NCBI GenBank assembly: GCA_022113835.1
Contig: JAILWY010000012.1
Coordinates: forward strand, 12,090,001-12,154,000
DNA from: Atopsyche davidsoni
Lineage: Eukaryota; Arthropoda; Insecta; Trichoptera; Hydrobiosidae
Length of the DNA stretch: 64,000 nucleotides
Direction of reading: 5' to 3'
Shown: positions 48,626 to 63,689 of the stretch, in pieces
How positions within the stretch are numbered: position 1 is the first letter of the stretch
How the letters are laid out: every line of letters begins with the position of its first letter
Notes under the pieces: generated by a model
Databases searched by the model: none
What the model saw: the letters and a program-made list of their open reading frames with translations, nothing else
What the model was told of the DNA's origin: nothing
Position numbers and translations under genes: made by a program

Positions 48626-48865
48626 TGATTAAGTACATTTTTTCAAATATTGAAAATTGATTAAAGAAACTCTTAGAAAAATATCATTTGTGTGGGATTT
48701 GAACCCACATCCCCTAGCTTACATGGCCGGTGCATTTCCAATTATACCAATGAGTCACTGGTACTTAGCGGGAATTTTTAACAATCATATCCTATAAGTG
48801 AACCAACGTACTTATTATGCCATTTAAATATACTATGTATTCTTACTGAAAATTTATTTACTTAT
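48626..48865 (-). repeat. tRNA-bearing fold-back repeat, copy E
   Basis: On the minus strand this has the same order of parts as copy A. It starts with an end related to GATAAGTA (near 48865). Next comes TAATAAGTACGTTGG...TTATAGGATATGATTGTTAA. The tRNA-like unit follows (complement of about 48685-48756; A box TTGGTATAATTGG, B box GGTTCAAATCC). It finishes with GATATTTTTCTAAGAGTTTC and CAATATTTGAAAAAATGTAC, ending TTAATC. The acceptor stem is degraded and CACGAT after it is missing. Its partner end is weaker than in copy A. Confidence 0.65.
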
Positions 48866-49289
48866 CCCACAGCAGTCATTTGGCCCCTGGATTGCTAATT
48901 CTCAGGCTTTTTGTAGCATATTTACCTTTTAGATTGATACATATTGACCACAAGCGGAGTTGATACTTGAATTAGGTTTATAGGTGATCTTCATATTCGG
49001 TTACTCAATTCTCTGAGTAGGTTTAGCTCAAAAAAATTATTTAGATTTTTATAATTAAAAAAGTTCTTGTTGTGTAAGATAGCGGTTCATTTTTTTGTTT
49101 ATTACAATTTTTATAATTTCAAATCTATAATGAATAAAAAATATTCAAGATAAATGTTGATAAGAATATGCCGCAGGGGATGAGGCAGTATGAAGCAATT
49201 ATACGTAATAGATTTTTTTTTATGCGATTTGCACCCATCGCTTTTACTATAGTACTGTGAATTATATTAATTTCGTGACTATTAACTTC

Positions 49290-49500
49290 CCGGGGTGCTG
49301 CAGACGCTGGTTGACGCGAGCGTCTCGCCCTAGGTGACTGGGTGCGGATTGACTGCGAGGGGGTGGCGTCGCCGGGGTGTAATGACGTTACGGAGCCTTT
49401 GAAGGCGCTGTTGCGCGCTGCGAGCAGACCGCGACTCGCTGCGCTAGCAGAACTACTCGCCGGGTCGGATGTGCAGATTAATTCATACATATTGAAGCAT
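49290..49500. promoter_or_regulatory. GC-rich island
   Basis: CG-rich sequence with GACGCGAGCGTCTCGCCC, GGGGGTGGCGTCGCCGGGG and CTGTTGCGCGCTGCGAGC. Frames are open on both strands (77 and 132 codons), which reflects GC richness; I recognise no domain. It could be a regulatory island, or an exon of an unrecognised gene. Confidence 0.28.
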
Positions 49501-49527
49501 TTACTAGGTTTTGTCTTCAACAAGCGT

Positions 49528-49571
49528 TGTACTGAGACTCGTGATCAGACCCGATTACGAGTCTCAGTACA
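49528..49571. repeat. 15-bp perfect inverted repeat
   Basis: TGTACTGAGACTCGT (49528-49542) pairs perfectly with ACGAGTCTCAGTACA (49557-49571) around a 14-nt loop containing ATCAGACCCG. The word AATCAGACCCG recurs just outside, at about 49589. Confidence 0.7.
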
Positions 49572-49684
49572 GTAAGAGTGCTTGTAAATCAGACCCGTTT
49601 TTAAATGCAACGTTCTTTATTAGAAATACACCTTCCAATATAAAACTGCGGTGAAGACGAACCCGGAGACCCACTACATTATTT

Positions 49685-49910
49685 TCGCCTTAAAAAACCA
49701 TATACACTTGTTGAGGGACAAGGCATTTGATTGGTGAAGATCCATTTGTTGTTAATGATATGGGTAACTTTTTATACTTTTTTCACTTTGAGTTTATTAT
49801 AGTTTTAGCATTACTAGTTTCGACCAACAGTCCGTGTCTGTTGGTCGAAACTAGTCATGCTAAAACTATAATAAACCCAAAGTGAAGAAACTATAAAAAG
49901 TTAACCATAT
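49685..49910. repeat. Inverted duplicate of the hammerhead-type repeat
   Basis: 49690-49830 matches the 24.03-24.18 kb repeat on the opposite strand (CTTGTTGAGGGACAAGGCAT, TGGTGAAGATCCA, GAGTTTATTATAG, ACTAGTTTCGACC). The part 49758-49830 is then mirrored at 49838-49910 with about five mismatches in 73 and a 7-nt loop TCCGTGT. Both arms keep GGTCGAAACTAGT and the ATGC that follows, but the CTGATGA box is missing, so neither arm can form the catalytic core alone. Confidence 0.75.
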
Positions 49911-49938
49911 ACACTAATTCAGCAGGAATTTATGCTTT

Positions 49939-49995
49939 GTGAGATGGTCGCCAGCCTCCTCTGAGGAGAGACACACGATGAAGAAGAAGAAGGAA
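49939..49995 (+). repeat. Short SINE-like tail (GAAGAAGAAG end)
   Basis: GTGAGATGGTCGCCAGCC, then CTCCTCTGAGGAGAG, then GATGAAGAAGAAGAAGG. Related tails occur at 3631-3667, 13001-13042 (minus) and 47673-47713. A conserved 3' end followed by a short tandem repeat is typical of SINE or short non-LTR copies; the heads are not recognisable here. Confidence 0.5.
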
Positions 49996-54085
<4,090 letters not shown>

Positions 54086-54145
<60 letters not shown>

Positions 54146-54155
54146 TAATATACAT
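54086..54155. repeat. (TA)n microsatellite, right side
   Basis: Continuation of the TA tract after the transposon, ending in TTTATATTAATATACATACA. Confidence 0.9.
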
Positions 54156-56200
54156 ACACATAAACAGATTTATAATATATGAAATGTCCTGAGTGTATTG
54201 ATTGGACATCAATGTGCTTTGAGATATATTGGTTGGTACTTATTCAATGTTATTTGCTGAAAATCGGTTTAGTGTTTTGCTCATCAATTAGCGATAATTA
54301 TCCTTTGTGAAGCCAAAATAGTATTACTCGGTTTTATTAATTAAATTTCACTGATTGGGTTTCTCTTTATGAAACGTAAAACACACAAACTCCTTAGACT
54401 CTGAGTTTGGAAATAACTTTCTGGGTATTATAAAGGTGGTTGAATTGGTTTGTTAAAAACTTGAGCTACTTGAATAAAGTAGTGTGATCGAATTAAAATT
54501 ATATCTCAGTTAAGACAATGATATCCATTAAGTTTTTGTTATAAAGTGCATACTATGAGTATGATATATTTTATTTATATTTTTCGTAATAATCATAATT
54601 TTTAAGTAATAATCACAATTTTTCAAATATTACAAAAAATACCAGTTTATGAAACGTTTTTTAACGACAAGAGAACTTATTTTATATATTGACATGTCGC
54701 TTCTGGCTTTTTTGCATTTTTTTTTAAATCTTAATATATGTAAATTCAGATGCGGTTAACATTTAAAATGATATTTTACATCATTATAAACGTCATGGCA
54801 ATAATATGTACTGAATTTTTAATATGATATAAATAAAGATATAACAATTTTAATATATGATAAATTATTGTGCGAAAATCTCCATGGAGTAATGGTTTTT
54901 AGTACAGCGGTTTTTTGACCAAAGGTTTAGGTTTCACGCTGTCGCATTATTTGTAACTTTTCTGCCAACGCAACGGACACAAAGAGATGAATTATTAAAT
55001 TGGATCCATTACTGGGATTGTTAAATTCATGATTAATCAACTTTAGAAAAAAACACCAATTTAAATTATAAAATGAGTTGAATTGTTTACTTTTTTATAT
55101 TGACTTTAATTTGTTGGAAAACGGAATTAGCTTCATTCGAACAAACTTCGTGGAAATTAAATGTATAACCAAATTGAAATAATGATGAGATTCAGTATTA
55201 AAATAGGAGAACGCAAAAAATTATATTCTCATTTTCAATATTTTTGTTTATATTATTATTATTAGATTATTGATATAATAAATTTGTGGGTTATTCGTAT
55301 AATAGTATATGCACTTAAAAACGTAAACATTATTCTCAATCTTATTAGAGGGTGATGTGTAAAGATACGATTCTCTATAAGCTTATATAATAAATCTCAG
55401 GCCTAATTTTGATGATATCAATAAGTCACTAAAAATATTGGCTTTGAAATTCAATAATTGAATTTGAGTCCAAACCAAGTTATTATATGCGACGGATACT
55501 TAGTGTGAATCTTTTGGCTTCAGAGTAACAGAAGTTAAATTACAAAGTAAAAACAAAAAAATATATAGGAATTATCTATAATAAGAGAATTCTTTTGAGG
55601 TGATGTTTTTAATACATTTTTGAAGTAACTAAATATCTCACTACATCTGCGCGTGCTTAGACATATCGGGATGGAGGAAAGTGATGTATGTACAAAGGTC
55701 CGTAAGCCCCAGGATAAGTCTCCAGGAGTCGTCTTAAGTGAGTGCTAAGATTCAACAGTTTGGTAACTTCGTCGAACAAAAACTTTCACCTCTGTTTTGT
55801 TTGAGGAAACAGAGAGACCTTCTTCCCTGCGTGCTTTTTACGGCAACTTCCTTCAAAGATCTTTCAATATTAGTTTAGATTAAGTTTTTTTGCGCAGTTT
55901 GGGAGAGCCTTTTCCATGTTACTAACGTATTTTAATAAAGCTTTTTCTTTTTGCTAACTCCGACTGCGGATGCTATGAAAGTTCAAACGATATAAGTTTT
56001 TTCTGTTCTGTGATCTTACGCTTCTCTTCCGAAGAAGGTGCAAAACTAAAGTTAAGTTAGAATTTTTTTATATATTCAATATGAAAAACTCTACATCAAT
56101 CCACTTGAATTTGTAATATCGTTCATATTTTTTATAACTCTGATGTTACAGTTATAAAATTGAGTTGATTTCATGCCACAGCACAATTTTATTTTGAATG
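54156..56200. other. AT-rich stretch with one small island (about 55630-55770)
   Basis: The island has TCTGCGCGTGCTTAG and GTCCGTAAGCCCCAGGATAA. A mixed patch lies at 55790-55960. No gene recognised. Confidence 0.45.
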
Positions 56201-56775
56201 TCGTATTGCCTGTTTCAGAGCACGCCCTTTTCAACTGCGGAGCGACCGAAGTGGAGCGATGGCAGCTTCGGAACAGCCTTGGCATAGTCTGGGTGGCGGA
56301 CGAGCTAGTGCCGTCCATGCTCAAGGACCAGCAAGCTTGGGACGGAGTCGTCTCCTTTGGCGAGAAGACCATGACCCGAAGGGAGGAGCTCTAGAAGCAA
56401 CGCCAAATAGCCTCCAGAACTCCGACCTGAGGAGAAGCCCACGGACAAAACAAGAACGGCGCTGAAGAGGATCGAGAGCTGAAGAGCACGAGACACTAAT
56501 TTCATGCTTTTCAGCTTTCATGTTTTTCAGCGCATCAACCAACAGAGACGCTGTCTCCATAGATAGTAAGGGACGAATGTCAGAGACGAATAGAAGGGAG
56601 GGAAGGCAGACTGGGGAACAGTGAAAAGTGCGCTCCCTGGGAAACCGCCCCCTCACGATTGATTGAATTGTGTATGATTATTGTATTATTATTGTATATT
56701 ATATACAGAAAGACCAGCTGTCGGCACCCGGAAGAAGTACCACAGCGCTGCCCGGGGCCGACAGTAAAAAAAAAA
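56201..56775 (+). mobile_element. 3' fragment of an R1-clade-like non-LTR retrotransposon
   Basis: The frame starting at about 56206 reads PVSEHALFNC, then EVERWQLRNSLG, VADELVPSMLKD, WDGVVSFGEKTM and RREEL, with a stop at 56392-56394. Known: R1/LOA-type ORF2 ends with H-(T/A)LF-C followed by W..R..L...G, MLxxxxxWDxVxxFxExVM and a short charged tail, which fits. The upstream cysteines of the CCHC knuckle and all of the reverse transcriptase are missing (5' truncation). A 3' UTR of about 370 bp follows, ending in a stem-loop and ten A residues (56766-56775). Target duplications were not found. The minus-strand frame 56305-56505 that looks like a signal peptide is simply antisense to this fragment. 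Confidence 0.72.
56718..56764 (+). other. Terminal stem-loop of the retrotransposon 3' UTR
   Basis: CTGTCGGC (56718-56725) pairs with GCCGACAG (56757-56764). One bulged A (56726) is followed by CCCGG pairing with CCGGG, giving 13 paired bases next to the poly(A). Such hairpins at the end of non-LTR elements are often the recognition site for their own reverse transcriptase. Confidence 0.7.
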
Positions 56776-57099
56776 GCATTGATACTTAATTCTTTAAACT
56801 ATATTTATTTTCGTTACAAACAGTGAACGTAAAGTAAATTATTGAAATGAATTATGTAATTTTTTAAAAGTTTTTATGTCAATGCAAATTTAAAGTAGAT
56901 CAGAGTTAAAAAATCATAAATCAATATATATGCTTGAAGAAAAAAGGTATTAATAAAATGCAAAAAACACTTAAAATGCAATTTACATTTATTAAAATTA
57001 TTTATGTAGCTTTAAGAAAAAACCCAAAGTAGATACAAAAATGTTTTCTCGTGAGTAAATAAAAATGAACCAGCATCAAAATGTTTACATTTGCAAACC

Positions 57100-57350
57100 A
57101 CAATTGAATCTGCACCGGAACAAGGAGGTTGCCGCCAGTTCAATCCGCATTTCAAAAAAGGAAGCGCTGCAGTCCCGCAAGACGCGCTCGCGGGCCGGAA
57201 GTGAGCGTCGAGGCGCCGGGCCGCGGCGTCAGTTCCGGGGGCGACGCCGCAACAGGTCAGCCTCTCCGCACTGCGCCATTTCGGCACAACAAGCCTTCAG
57301 ACCTGCACCCTGTGCAGCCATGCGATTTGCAACCCCGACGTGTGATGCTG
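57100..57350. promoter_or_regulatory. CpG island: candidate promoter
   Basis: Dense CG content (GACGCGCTCGCGGGCCGG near 57181, GGCGCCGGGCCGCGGCGTC near 57211) with the ETS/GABP-type site CCGGAAGTGA (57195-57204) and GCGCCATTTCGG, a Pho/YY1-like core. Frames of 84-98 codons are open on both strands without recognisable domains. No start codon with a signal peptide and no convincing donor was found. It may be the promoter of a gene not otherwise visible here. Confidence 0.38.
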
Positions 57351-60300
57351 TTGCGAAATAATTGTCATCTCTTCTTTATTTGATATGTAATATCAAATTT
57401 AATTATGTTAACTGGTGCTATGAATAATAACTCTTTTGTGCAAAAAATCGCTAGAAAAAGCATCAGTAATATTATAAATCAAGATAAAAAATTAATAACA
57501 AGAATTTAAATATGTCTATTTTTTGGATTGAACGTCAATCAGATGTGTATTTATTATCCATTACGGGGTATAAAATAATAAAATAATATCCAGGTGGGAT
57601 TAAAATCGCTTCACTTGTTACATTGTTTTAAAAAGTCCAGTGCTTGCAAATCACTAAATATTGGTTGGCCTGGGCACATTGATTCATATGTAGAGTATGA
57701 TTGATTTTTAGACAGTGAGAATAAAATCTTACATGTTAATAATAATCAAATAAAATATCAATTATACGCAACAAAAAGAAATGCCATTAAATATTTGATC
57801 GTTTTTATTTATTTTCTAATATCATATATTTTTTTATATGTCAAGTAGATAATGCTCGCGCGGTTTTCTTTCTTTCGCTCGTAATAGACTCACACGAAAA
57901 ATATTTGCAAAGAAATCATCTGGACGCTTTCGAATTTCCCGCTATTATGTAAGGGAGTATCGTTATGGTATCTGCAATGTAATGGCGAGAGCTTTCTAAT
58001 GCAGCTTGATTCCAGCAAAGATCGCAGCCCCTCCGAGCCGCGCGGCCGGAGGAACCCCGGGCGAGCGTGAAATAGATCATTTATCACCGGCCGTGTGTTC
58101 TATCACTGGTCAAATAACAGAAAAAAGGAAGAATAAAAAGGTCCGATTCGGGAAAATTTATCTGATAAAAGTGAATTATATCAGCTCATTCATAATTTAT
58201 TATCGTCGGGATAGTTGGACTGCGATGTATAAGAAGGATTTTTTTTGGATACTCTTTTTTATGAAATTATATTCCCTCTTTATCTTCCTTTCCTCTCCCG
58301 TCTCATTTTGCGCGGTTCCGAGTTCAAGGCTTTCGAGAAAATCAGTCGACTTTTGAGCTTTTCTCAAAATTTACGTTTATTTTTCAGTGTCGAGTGAATT
58401 GAGTTATCAAATAATTAATGTAATTCTTTAATTAGTTTTTCTTTGTATTATGTTAGGCACATAAAAAACTTTTGAATTTGAGAATATTTTGCGATGTTTC
58501 AAATAATTACACATAATTCACAAAGTTACTATATATTCATTCCCAAATCGACAGAAAATCTCGTTTCAAAACCATTTCAATCTTATGAAAATATACAAAT
58601 TATTTGGTATCAATAGTTGAATAATTAGATTTGTTTTTTTGAGTTAAAATTAATTCTTTTTATTAAATCTAGCAAAAATTTTGTATAGAAAAATACTTCT
58701 TTAATGTTACAAAGACGAATAAATAGAAACGAGCTTGCTGATCAAAAAATACAATCACAATTGACATCAGAATTCAACGTTATAGACTCAGCTTTTTTTT
58801 TCTTTTGTACAAACTCGGTGCATTTTGATTTATAAACAATTCTAAAAACACCTTTTTTCTTCAGACTGTTTGTTTTTACTGTAAATATTATACCATTTTC
58901 ATTTTATCATATTGTTTGCGTACTCATGAATAAATCTGTGCAAGGTATATATCTGCTTATTTGAACGTGCAGAAGTAAAAATAGACTAGACATAAATAAT
59001 ATCATGGAAATAGTGTCTTGGTTTTATGTCATTTCTAAATACAGAATGTATAAGATTGAATCTATATTTAGAAACATAAGATAAATTTATTTCTCTTGAA
59101 ACACATTAAAATGAAAACTCATTTTTAAGAACATGACTACAGAATCAATTTAATAATGATAAAAATATATCGGTATATCCTATAGCGGGAAATTTCAGAC
59201 CATTTATTTGGACATTTAAGTCACGTTTTATCTTTTTCAAGTTAAAGCTATGGAGTTGTGGTGCTCGTATTGCGGTGTATATATATTTTCATGTTACGTA
59301 TATATTTCAAACAATTTAAGTTTTTCACTGCAACAGAATTTATTTTGATTATAATATTCAAATTAATAATAATCACGGCAAAAACAATAATAATCACGTC
59401 TAAATTAAATTAAAAAATATATATATATGTGTTTCACTGTTTTCTGTTAAACAGATTTTAGTCGATTTGAAACCGCATATGAAATCTTGTATATATCTAT
59501 GTACCCTCATTCACAGTTACGCATTTATCTTATCTTTTAACGGATGTTGACGTTTTACATTTCCCTCAAAAAAGAGACGGCAAACATGTAATTTGCAATA
59601 CATATAATAATACGACAATTTTTACAGCTTCATACCGCTGAGTAAAGTTGTTTGAATAGTGCTGATATGAGATTTTTCAAAACTCGTATTTATAGCCGTA
59701 GAATAATGAAAGTTGGAATGTTCAACTCGTCAAGGAGAGACGTGAGATCTCAGGACGTGCGGCGCGTGACGTTCACTCACTTTGTTTTGCTGAATAATAA
59801 TTGAATTTTCTATTAAAAGTACGACCTGTCTGCAGTCTGACAAGTTTCAATTTTAAATAAATGATATAAAAATAACAAGCTGAATATACTTTTTTCATAA
59901 TTACAGTTGAAAAATACACATACATATATTTATTAAAAAATAAAAGAAATGTCTTTTTGAAACTATTTAAATTTATGATTAGCTGTCATATTTAAATTAA
60001 AGCTTAACTTTGGAAATGAATACAGCACAAAGTAATTATCAAAGTGCAGTGGTTTTTTCAAACGTTTTACATGAATTTATTATCAAAAGAGATGGATGTT
60101 TTTGGGAGATACATAAACATATCAATCTCACAGATATATTTTTTCTCTTGCTGCTAAAATGTTTTGTTTAAATGAACACACAAAAAATCTTGCAACTGAT
60201 TATAAATATCTTGAACTCTATTTATTAATTAATTTTTTTATATAAGCCTACACTACAAAGCTTGATACTTGTACTAAAAATAAAGTTACCCCAAAGTTAC

Positions 60301-60419
60301 CTCTGCGATCCAATTCTTTGTAAAAATATCATTTCTCTGAGAGTTAATCTCGCAGCTGTTAAAATTCTACAGCTGTACTCAATTCTTATCTTTCCATTAG
60401 AAAATCGGCTCTAGTATAT
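57351..60419. other. AT-rich stretch with islands at about 57850-58330 and 59640-59800
   Basis: The first island has CCCCTCCGAGCCGCGCGGCC near 58030 and CACCGGCCGTGTG. The second has GGACGTGCGGCGCGTGACG near 59755. No gene recognised. The word GAACGTCAATCAGATG near 57530 repeats, inverted, the CATCTGATTGACGTTC at about 28160, extending over TTTATTATCCATTACGGG-like sequence (28135-28195 against 57510-57570), a further dispersed repeat. Confidence 0.42.
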
Positions 60420-60660
60420 AAAACATCTTTATGGCCGGGTTCAGCGGTTGGATTAAAAATATGTCCTGGATTAAAGATACGTCCTAGGATTTAAGGAATG
60501 CCCCGGCAGGAAGCTGCGAGGAGTTTTCAATTTTTAGTAGTAATTAGGTGCAACCAAGACGAAGAGATTATCTGTGCAGCCAGTCAGCGTTACTCGCTGA
60601 CGCGGCGCCTAGTTAATCCTTGGCTTAGCGTAATGTTATGCACTGTGCGGACACTTAGGT
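60420..60660. promoter_or_regulatory. Candidate regulatory island
   Basis: Contains GGCCGGGTTCAGCGGTTGG, two similar words TATGTCCTGGATTAAAG and TACGTCCTAGGATTTAAG (an imperfect local duplication at about 60460-60500) and CTGACGCGGCGCC. Each repeat holds a GGATTA/GGATTT homeodomain-like core. Confidence 0.3.
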
Positions 60661-61199
60661 AGAAATTGTTTTTTGAGATTAGGTAAATAATGTTGGAGTG
60701 AACGCTTTGGGTGGTGATATTTCCCTGCTTTGCTTGGGATAATCCTAGTTAGTTTTTACTGCCGAGTCTGCAATGACCTGTTTTGATAATTATATTGCTT
60801 AGAAATATGTGTGTGTTTAAAATGATAATAAATTTAACGATTCAAACCTCTCTACACTTATATAAGAGTTTCTTAAAAAAATACAATAGGACTTTAATAT
60901 TTATTTATTTATATTATAACAACTTTTTTACTGGGAATATACGAATATAAAATTGATAAAATCTAGTTTACACAATGTGTTGTTTAATAATTTGAAAAAA
61001 ATATTAACATTCGAGATTATAGAGCAAAGCAGATAAAAACGTGTGAAAATTATTGCGCCTACTTTTTTCTCAAAAGTTACTAAATTATAGTATATTTAAA
61101 AAAAAATGTTAATATACATATGATAGAGCAAATAGGGTTAAAAAGAGATATAAATTGAAGATTATTTTTTGTCTATAATGAGTATACATTGTAAAAACA
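60661..61199. other. AT-rich non-coding stretch
   Basis: Nothing recognised. Confidence 0.5.
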
Positions 61200-61440
61200 G
61201 CCCGGACAAAGGCGGCGCTCCGTCATGGCGATGCGGGCAAAACCAGCCCCGACTGCAAGTCATAACGGCACGCCGACAATTAACAATATCTCTTTTATCT
61301 TTTGTGTGAACTTCGGGCGTAAGGGGTTTTGTGAAGGGAGGTAGAATGATCGCGCTTTCAGGTTGCAGTATCCCTAAAAGATCGTCTGGGATAATGGAAA
61401 CGGATGTCCGCGTAATTGCATTCTTGCTAATCGAGACTTC
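61200..61440. promoter_or_regulatory. Candidate regulatory island
   Basis: GC-rich start (GCCCGGACAAAGGCGGCGCT) followed by GGGCAAAACCAGCCCCGAC, GGCACGCCGACAATTAAC and GGGATAATGG (a TAATCC-related site on the reverse strand). No coding signal. Confidence 0.32.
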
Positions 61441-62349
61441 CGAAATATTAATAATAAGATTATTTTTCCATTGATGTAGTTATAGCTTTGTTATTCAGTA
61501 AGTCACAATACGTAAGTCAATAGAAAATTTATAATAATGGAGAAGTATAATGACGAAGTGATACATTTAGGTTTTTTACTAAAATAAAAATAAAGCGTCT
61601 TTAATTTTATTAATAAAAAACTATTTTATTTTAATTTCAAGTCAAAACCCCGCAAATTGATGCAATGTACATTTCTTAGTTAATTTTGACAGTTTTTTCA
61701 ATGTTTCTAGCAATTTTTTCCTTGTAAAATATTAAATTTTTCTTCTTAAGCCCGTATTTTATAGCGACAATTGTAATACATTTGACCTTAATAAATATAT
61801 CTATAATACCTGAAACCAACAAGAAAGACTTATCTGAACATTCAAACTTGACTCATAGAACAGCTTTTGGATTATCAAATTTCATGTATTAAAAAATTGC
61901 TGATTTTTTTATGATAACTGGTGCTTGAAAACTAAAAAGCATTTTTAAAAGTTGAGTTGGTTTTTCCGAATGGAAATGAAGGGATGATATGGTTTTTTTG
62001 TGAAGAGATGACAGTTTAGTCAGACAACCAGCTTCCGAAGCTTCGTGCCAGATTTTTAAATAATTCACAAGCACACATTGTTTTCTAAACTATGCTAACT
62101 ATTTTGATAACCGTTAGACTACTATACGTGTTGGATTATGCGTAAATAAAAACTAGAGAATGTATATCTAAGTCAAATCGTAATTATTTTCAATTATAAC
62201 TTTTTTTAATAATACATCATGATAAGATGCTTTATATTACTTCAAGTTATACTATGGGATAATCGTGAAACTTCTGTTGTACATAACCATAAGAAAGTTG
62301 TATTAAGTCCAATAGTTTTTAGAGTACTAGTGTATGTACTAGATATAAT
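61441..62349. other. AT-rich non-coding stretch
   Basis: Nothing recognised; short open frames have no domains. Confidence 0.5.
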
Positions 62350-63300
62350 GTGTAATGTACCGAGTACAGAGGTATGTCCCAACGGATAAGGAGACAGAGA
62401 CGTTTAATTACCTCACGTCACGAGGGATTTGTATGGGGGTGGCCTCACATGCAAGACTAGAGGATCTGCGCACTTTTTGTGCGATGAAGTTTGCGTTTCT
62501 CTATGCAACTTGATGCCGAGTCGGGGGTGTTTCTGACAATACGTGTACGTTATAGAATATGGCTTGCCATCAAACCCGTATTATTAAGCATATAGATTAT
62601 CCATTCAATACACAAAGTATTCCCTAGAGTGCACGCTATATTGATCGTTATATTTCAGAACGTAGCTTATTGGTAACTCTTCTCTTATTGTTTCCTCCTT
62701 CATCCTCTCCTTGTTGATAAAAAAAACAATCTTGGGCCATCGTAATATGCGTAAAAATATTACGATATTTTTTAAAATAAACATTTCAGACGTTAACATC
62801 TAATACGTACTGTCATCGTTCAATGCTAGGTTTTTTAATATAAAACCTCTAACATGGTTTTCAGAACGTATACGTTTTATTACTAATTATTTAGCAGTCA
62901 CGTGGAGATGCATGCATCTTTACGTAACGATTTCGCAAACACATTTAATACCACTGCGACTTGATTGATCGTGATTTATAGCAAGCTCTTACTCGGGTAC
63001 AATAGAATGCCGGATTAAACATTCGTATCTGGCAGCGCACAGCTGACTCGTGTCTGCAGACAGTAGGTTGCATCAGCACCAGCCACGGGCAGCACTAAAT
63101 TGTTTCGGTTAATTTGATAGCACCCACCCCTTTGTTCAGCCTCCACGCCCCGCACGCTACTACACCCTACGACTTTTCATTTGATTTAGCAAGTTAGCTT
63201 CCGTATCGTATATGGGAAACATCTCTAGTTCCTTTGTGTACTTGATACACCGCGGTGTGTCGTTTAACGGTTAGCGGTAATTGTTTTAGTGAAGTTAACG
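62350..63300. promoter_or_regulatory. Two candidate regulatory islands
   Basis: 62350-62570 has GTCCCAACGGATAAGGAG, CACGTCACGAGGG, GGGGGTGGCCTCACATGC and GAGTCGGGGGTG. 62980-63240 has ACTCGGGTAC, GGCAGCGCACAGCTGACTCG (an E box CAGCTG), CAGCACCAGCCACGGGCAGC and CCCCGCACGCTAC. Between them is AT-rich DNA with a 64-codon minus-strand frame of no recognised type. At 63265-63305 AACGGTTAG occurs twice, 33 bp apart. Confidence 0.28.
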
Positions 63301-63689
63301 GTTAGGTAATGAAGTAAATATTTAAAACATTTTATTGTTTCTTGTACTTTCTTGGTAAACAACACCAAAAATTAAAAAATATATATTAGTACATGACAAA
63401 CGCATATTTCAATATAAATTATTTAATATTTGTATTTATAAAAAATAAATAGGTTTTATATTCTTATAAATATTTCAAAAATAGTTTTGTTTATATTGAT
63501 ACAATAACTTGGAGTTAGAGTTCATTAATCACTATTGCGATTTTATATTTGTAAATATATTTAGAGAAAGTTTTTATACGAGTTAGGGTTTGTATTTATA
63601 CATATTTAAAATTTTATTTAGTTTTTTTATTATAAAAATAAACAACTTAAATGTTTATGATTACTAAATTAAATGGTTGCAGCGTGTAA
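63301..63689. other. AT-rich non-coding stretch
   Basis: Nothing recognised. Confidence 0.5.

Noticed and set aside
49125..49523. 132-codon minus-strand frame
   Set aside because: The GC-rich half is open on both strands and the rest is AT-rich filler; no domain and no splice context.
56305..56656. Minus-strand frames with a signal-peptide-like start (MKLVSRALQLSILF)
   Set aside because: Antisense to the R1-like retrotransposon tail, whose plus-strand frame has recognisable family residues.
57065..57383. 98- and 84-codon plus-strand frames in the CpG island
   Set aside because: Overlapping frames in GC-rich DNA with arginine-rich low-complexity products and no recognised domain.
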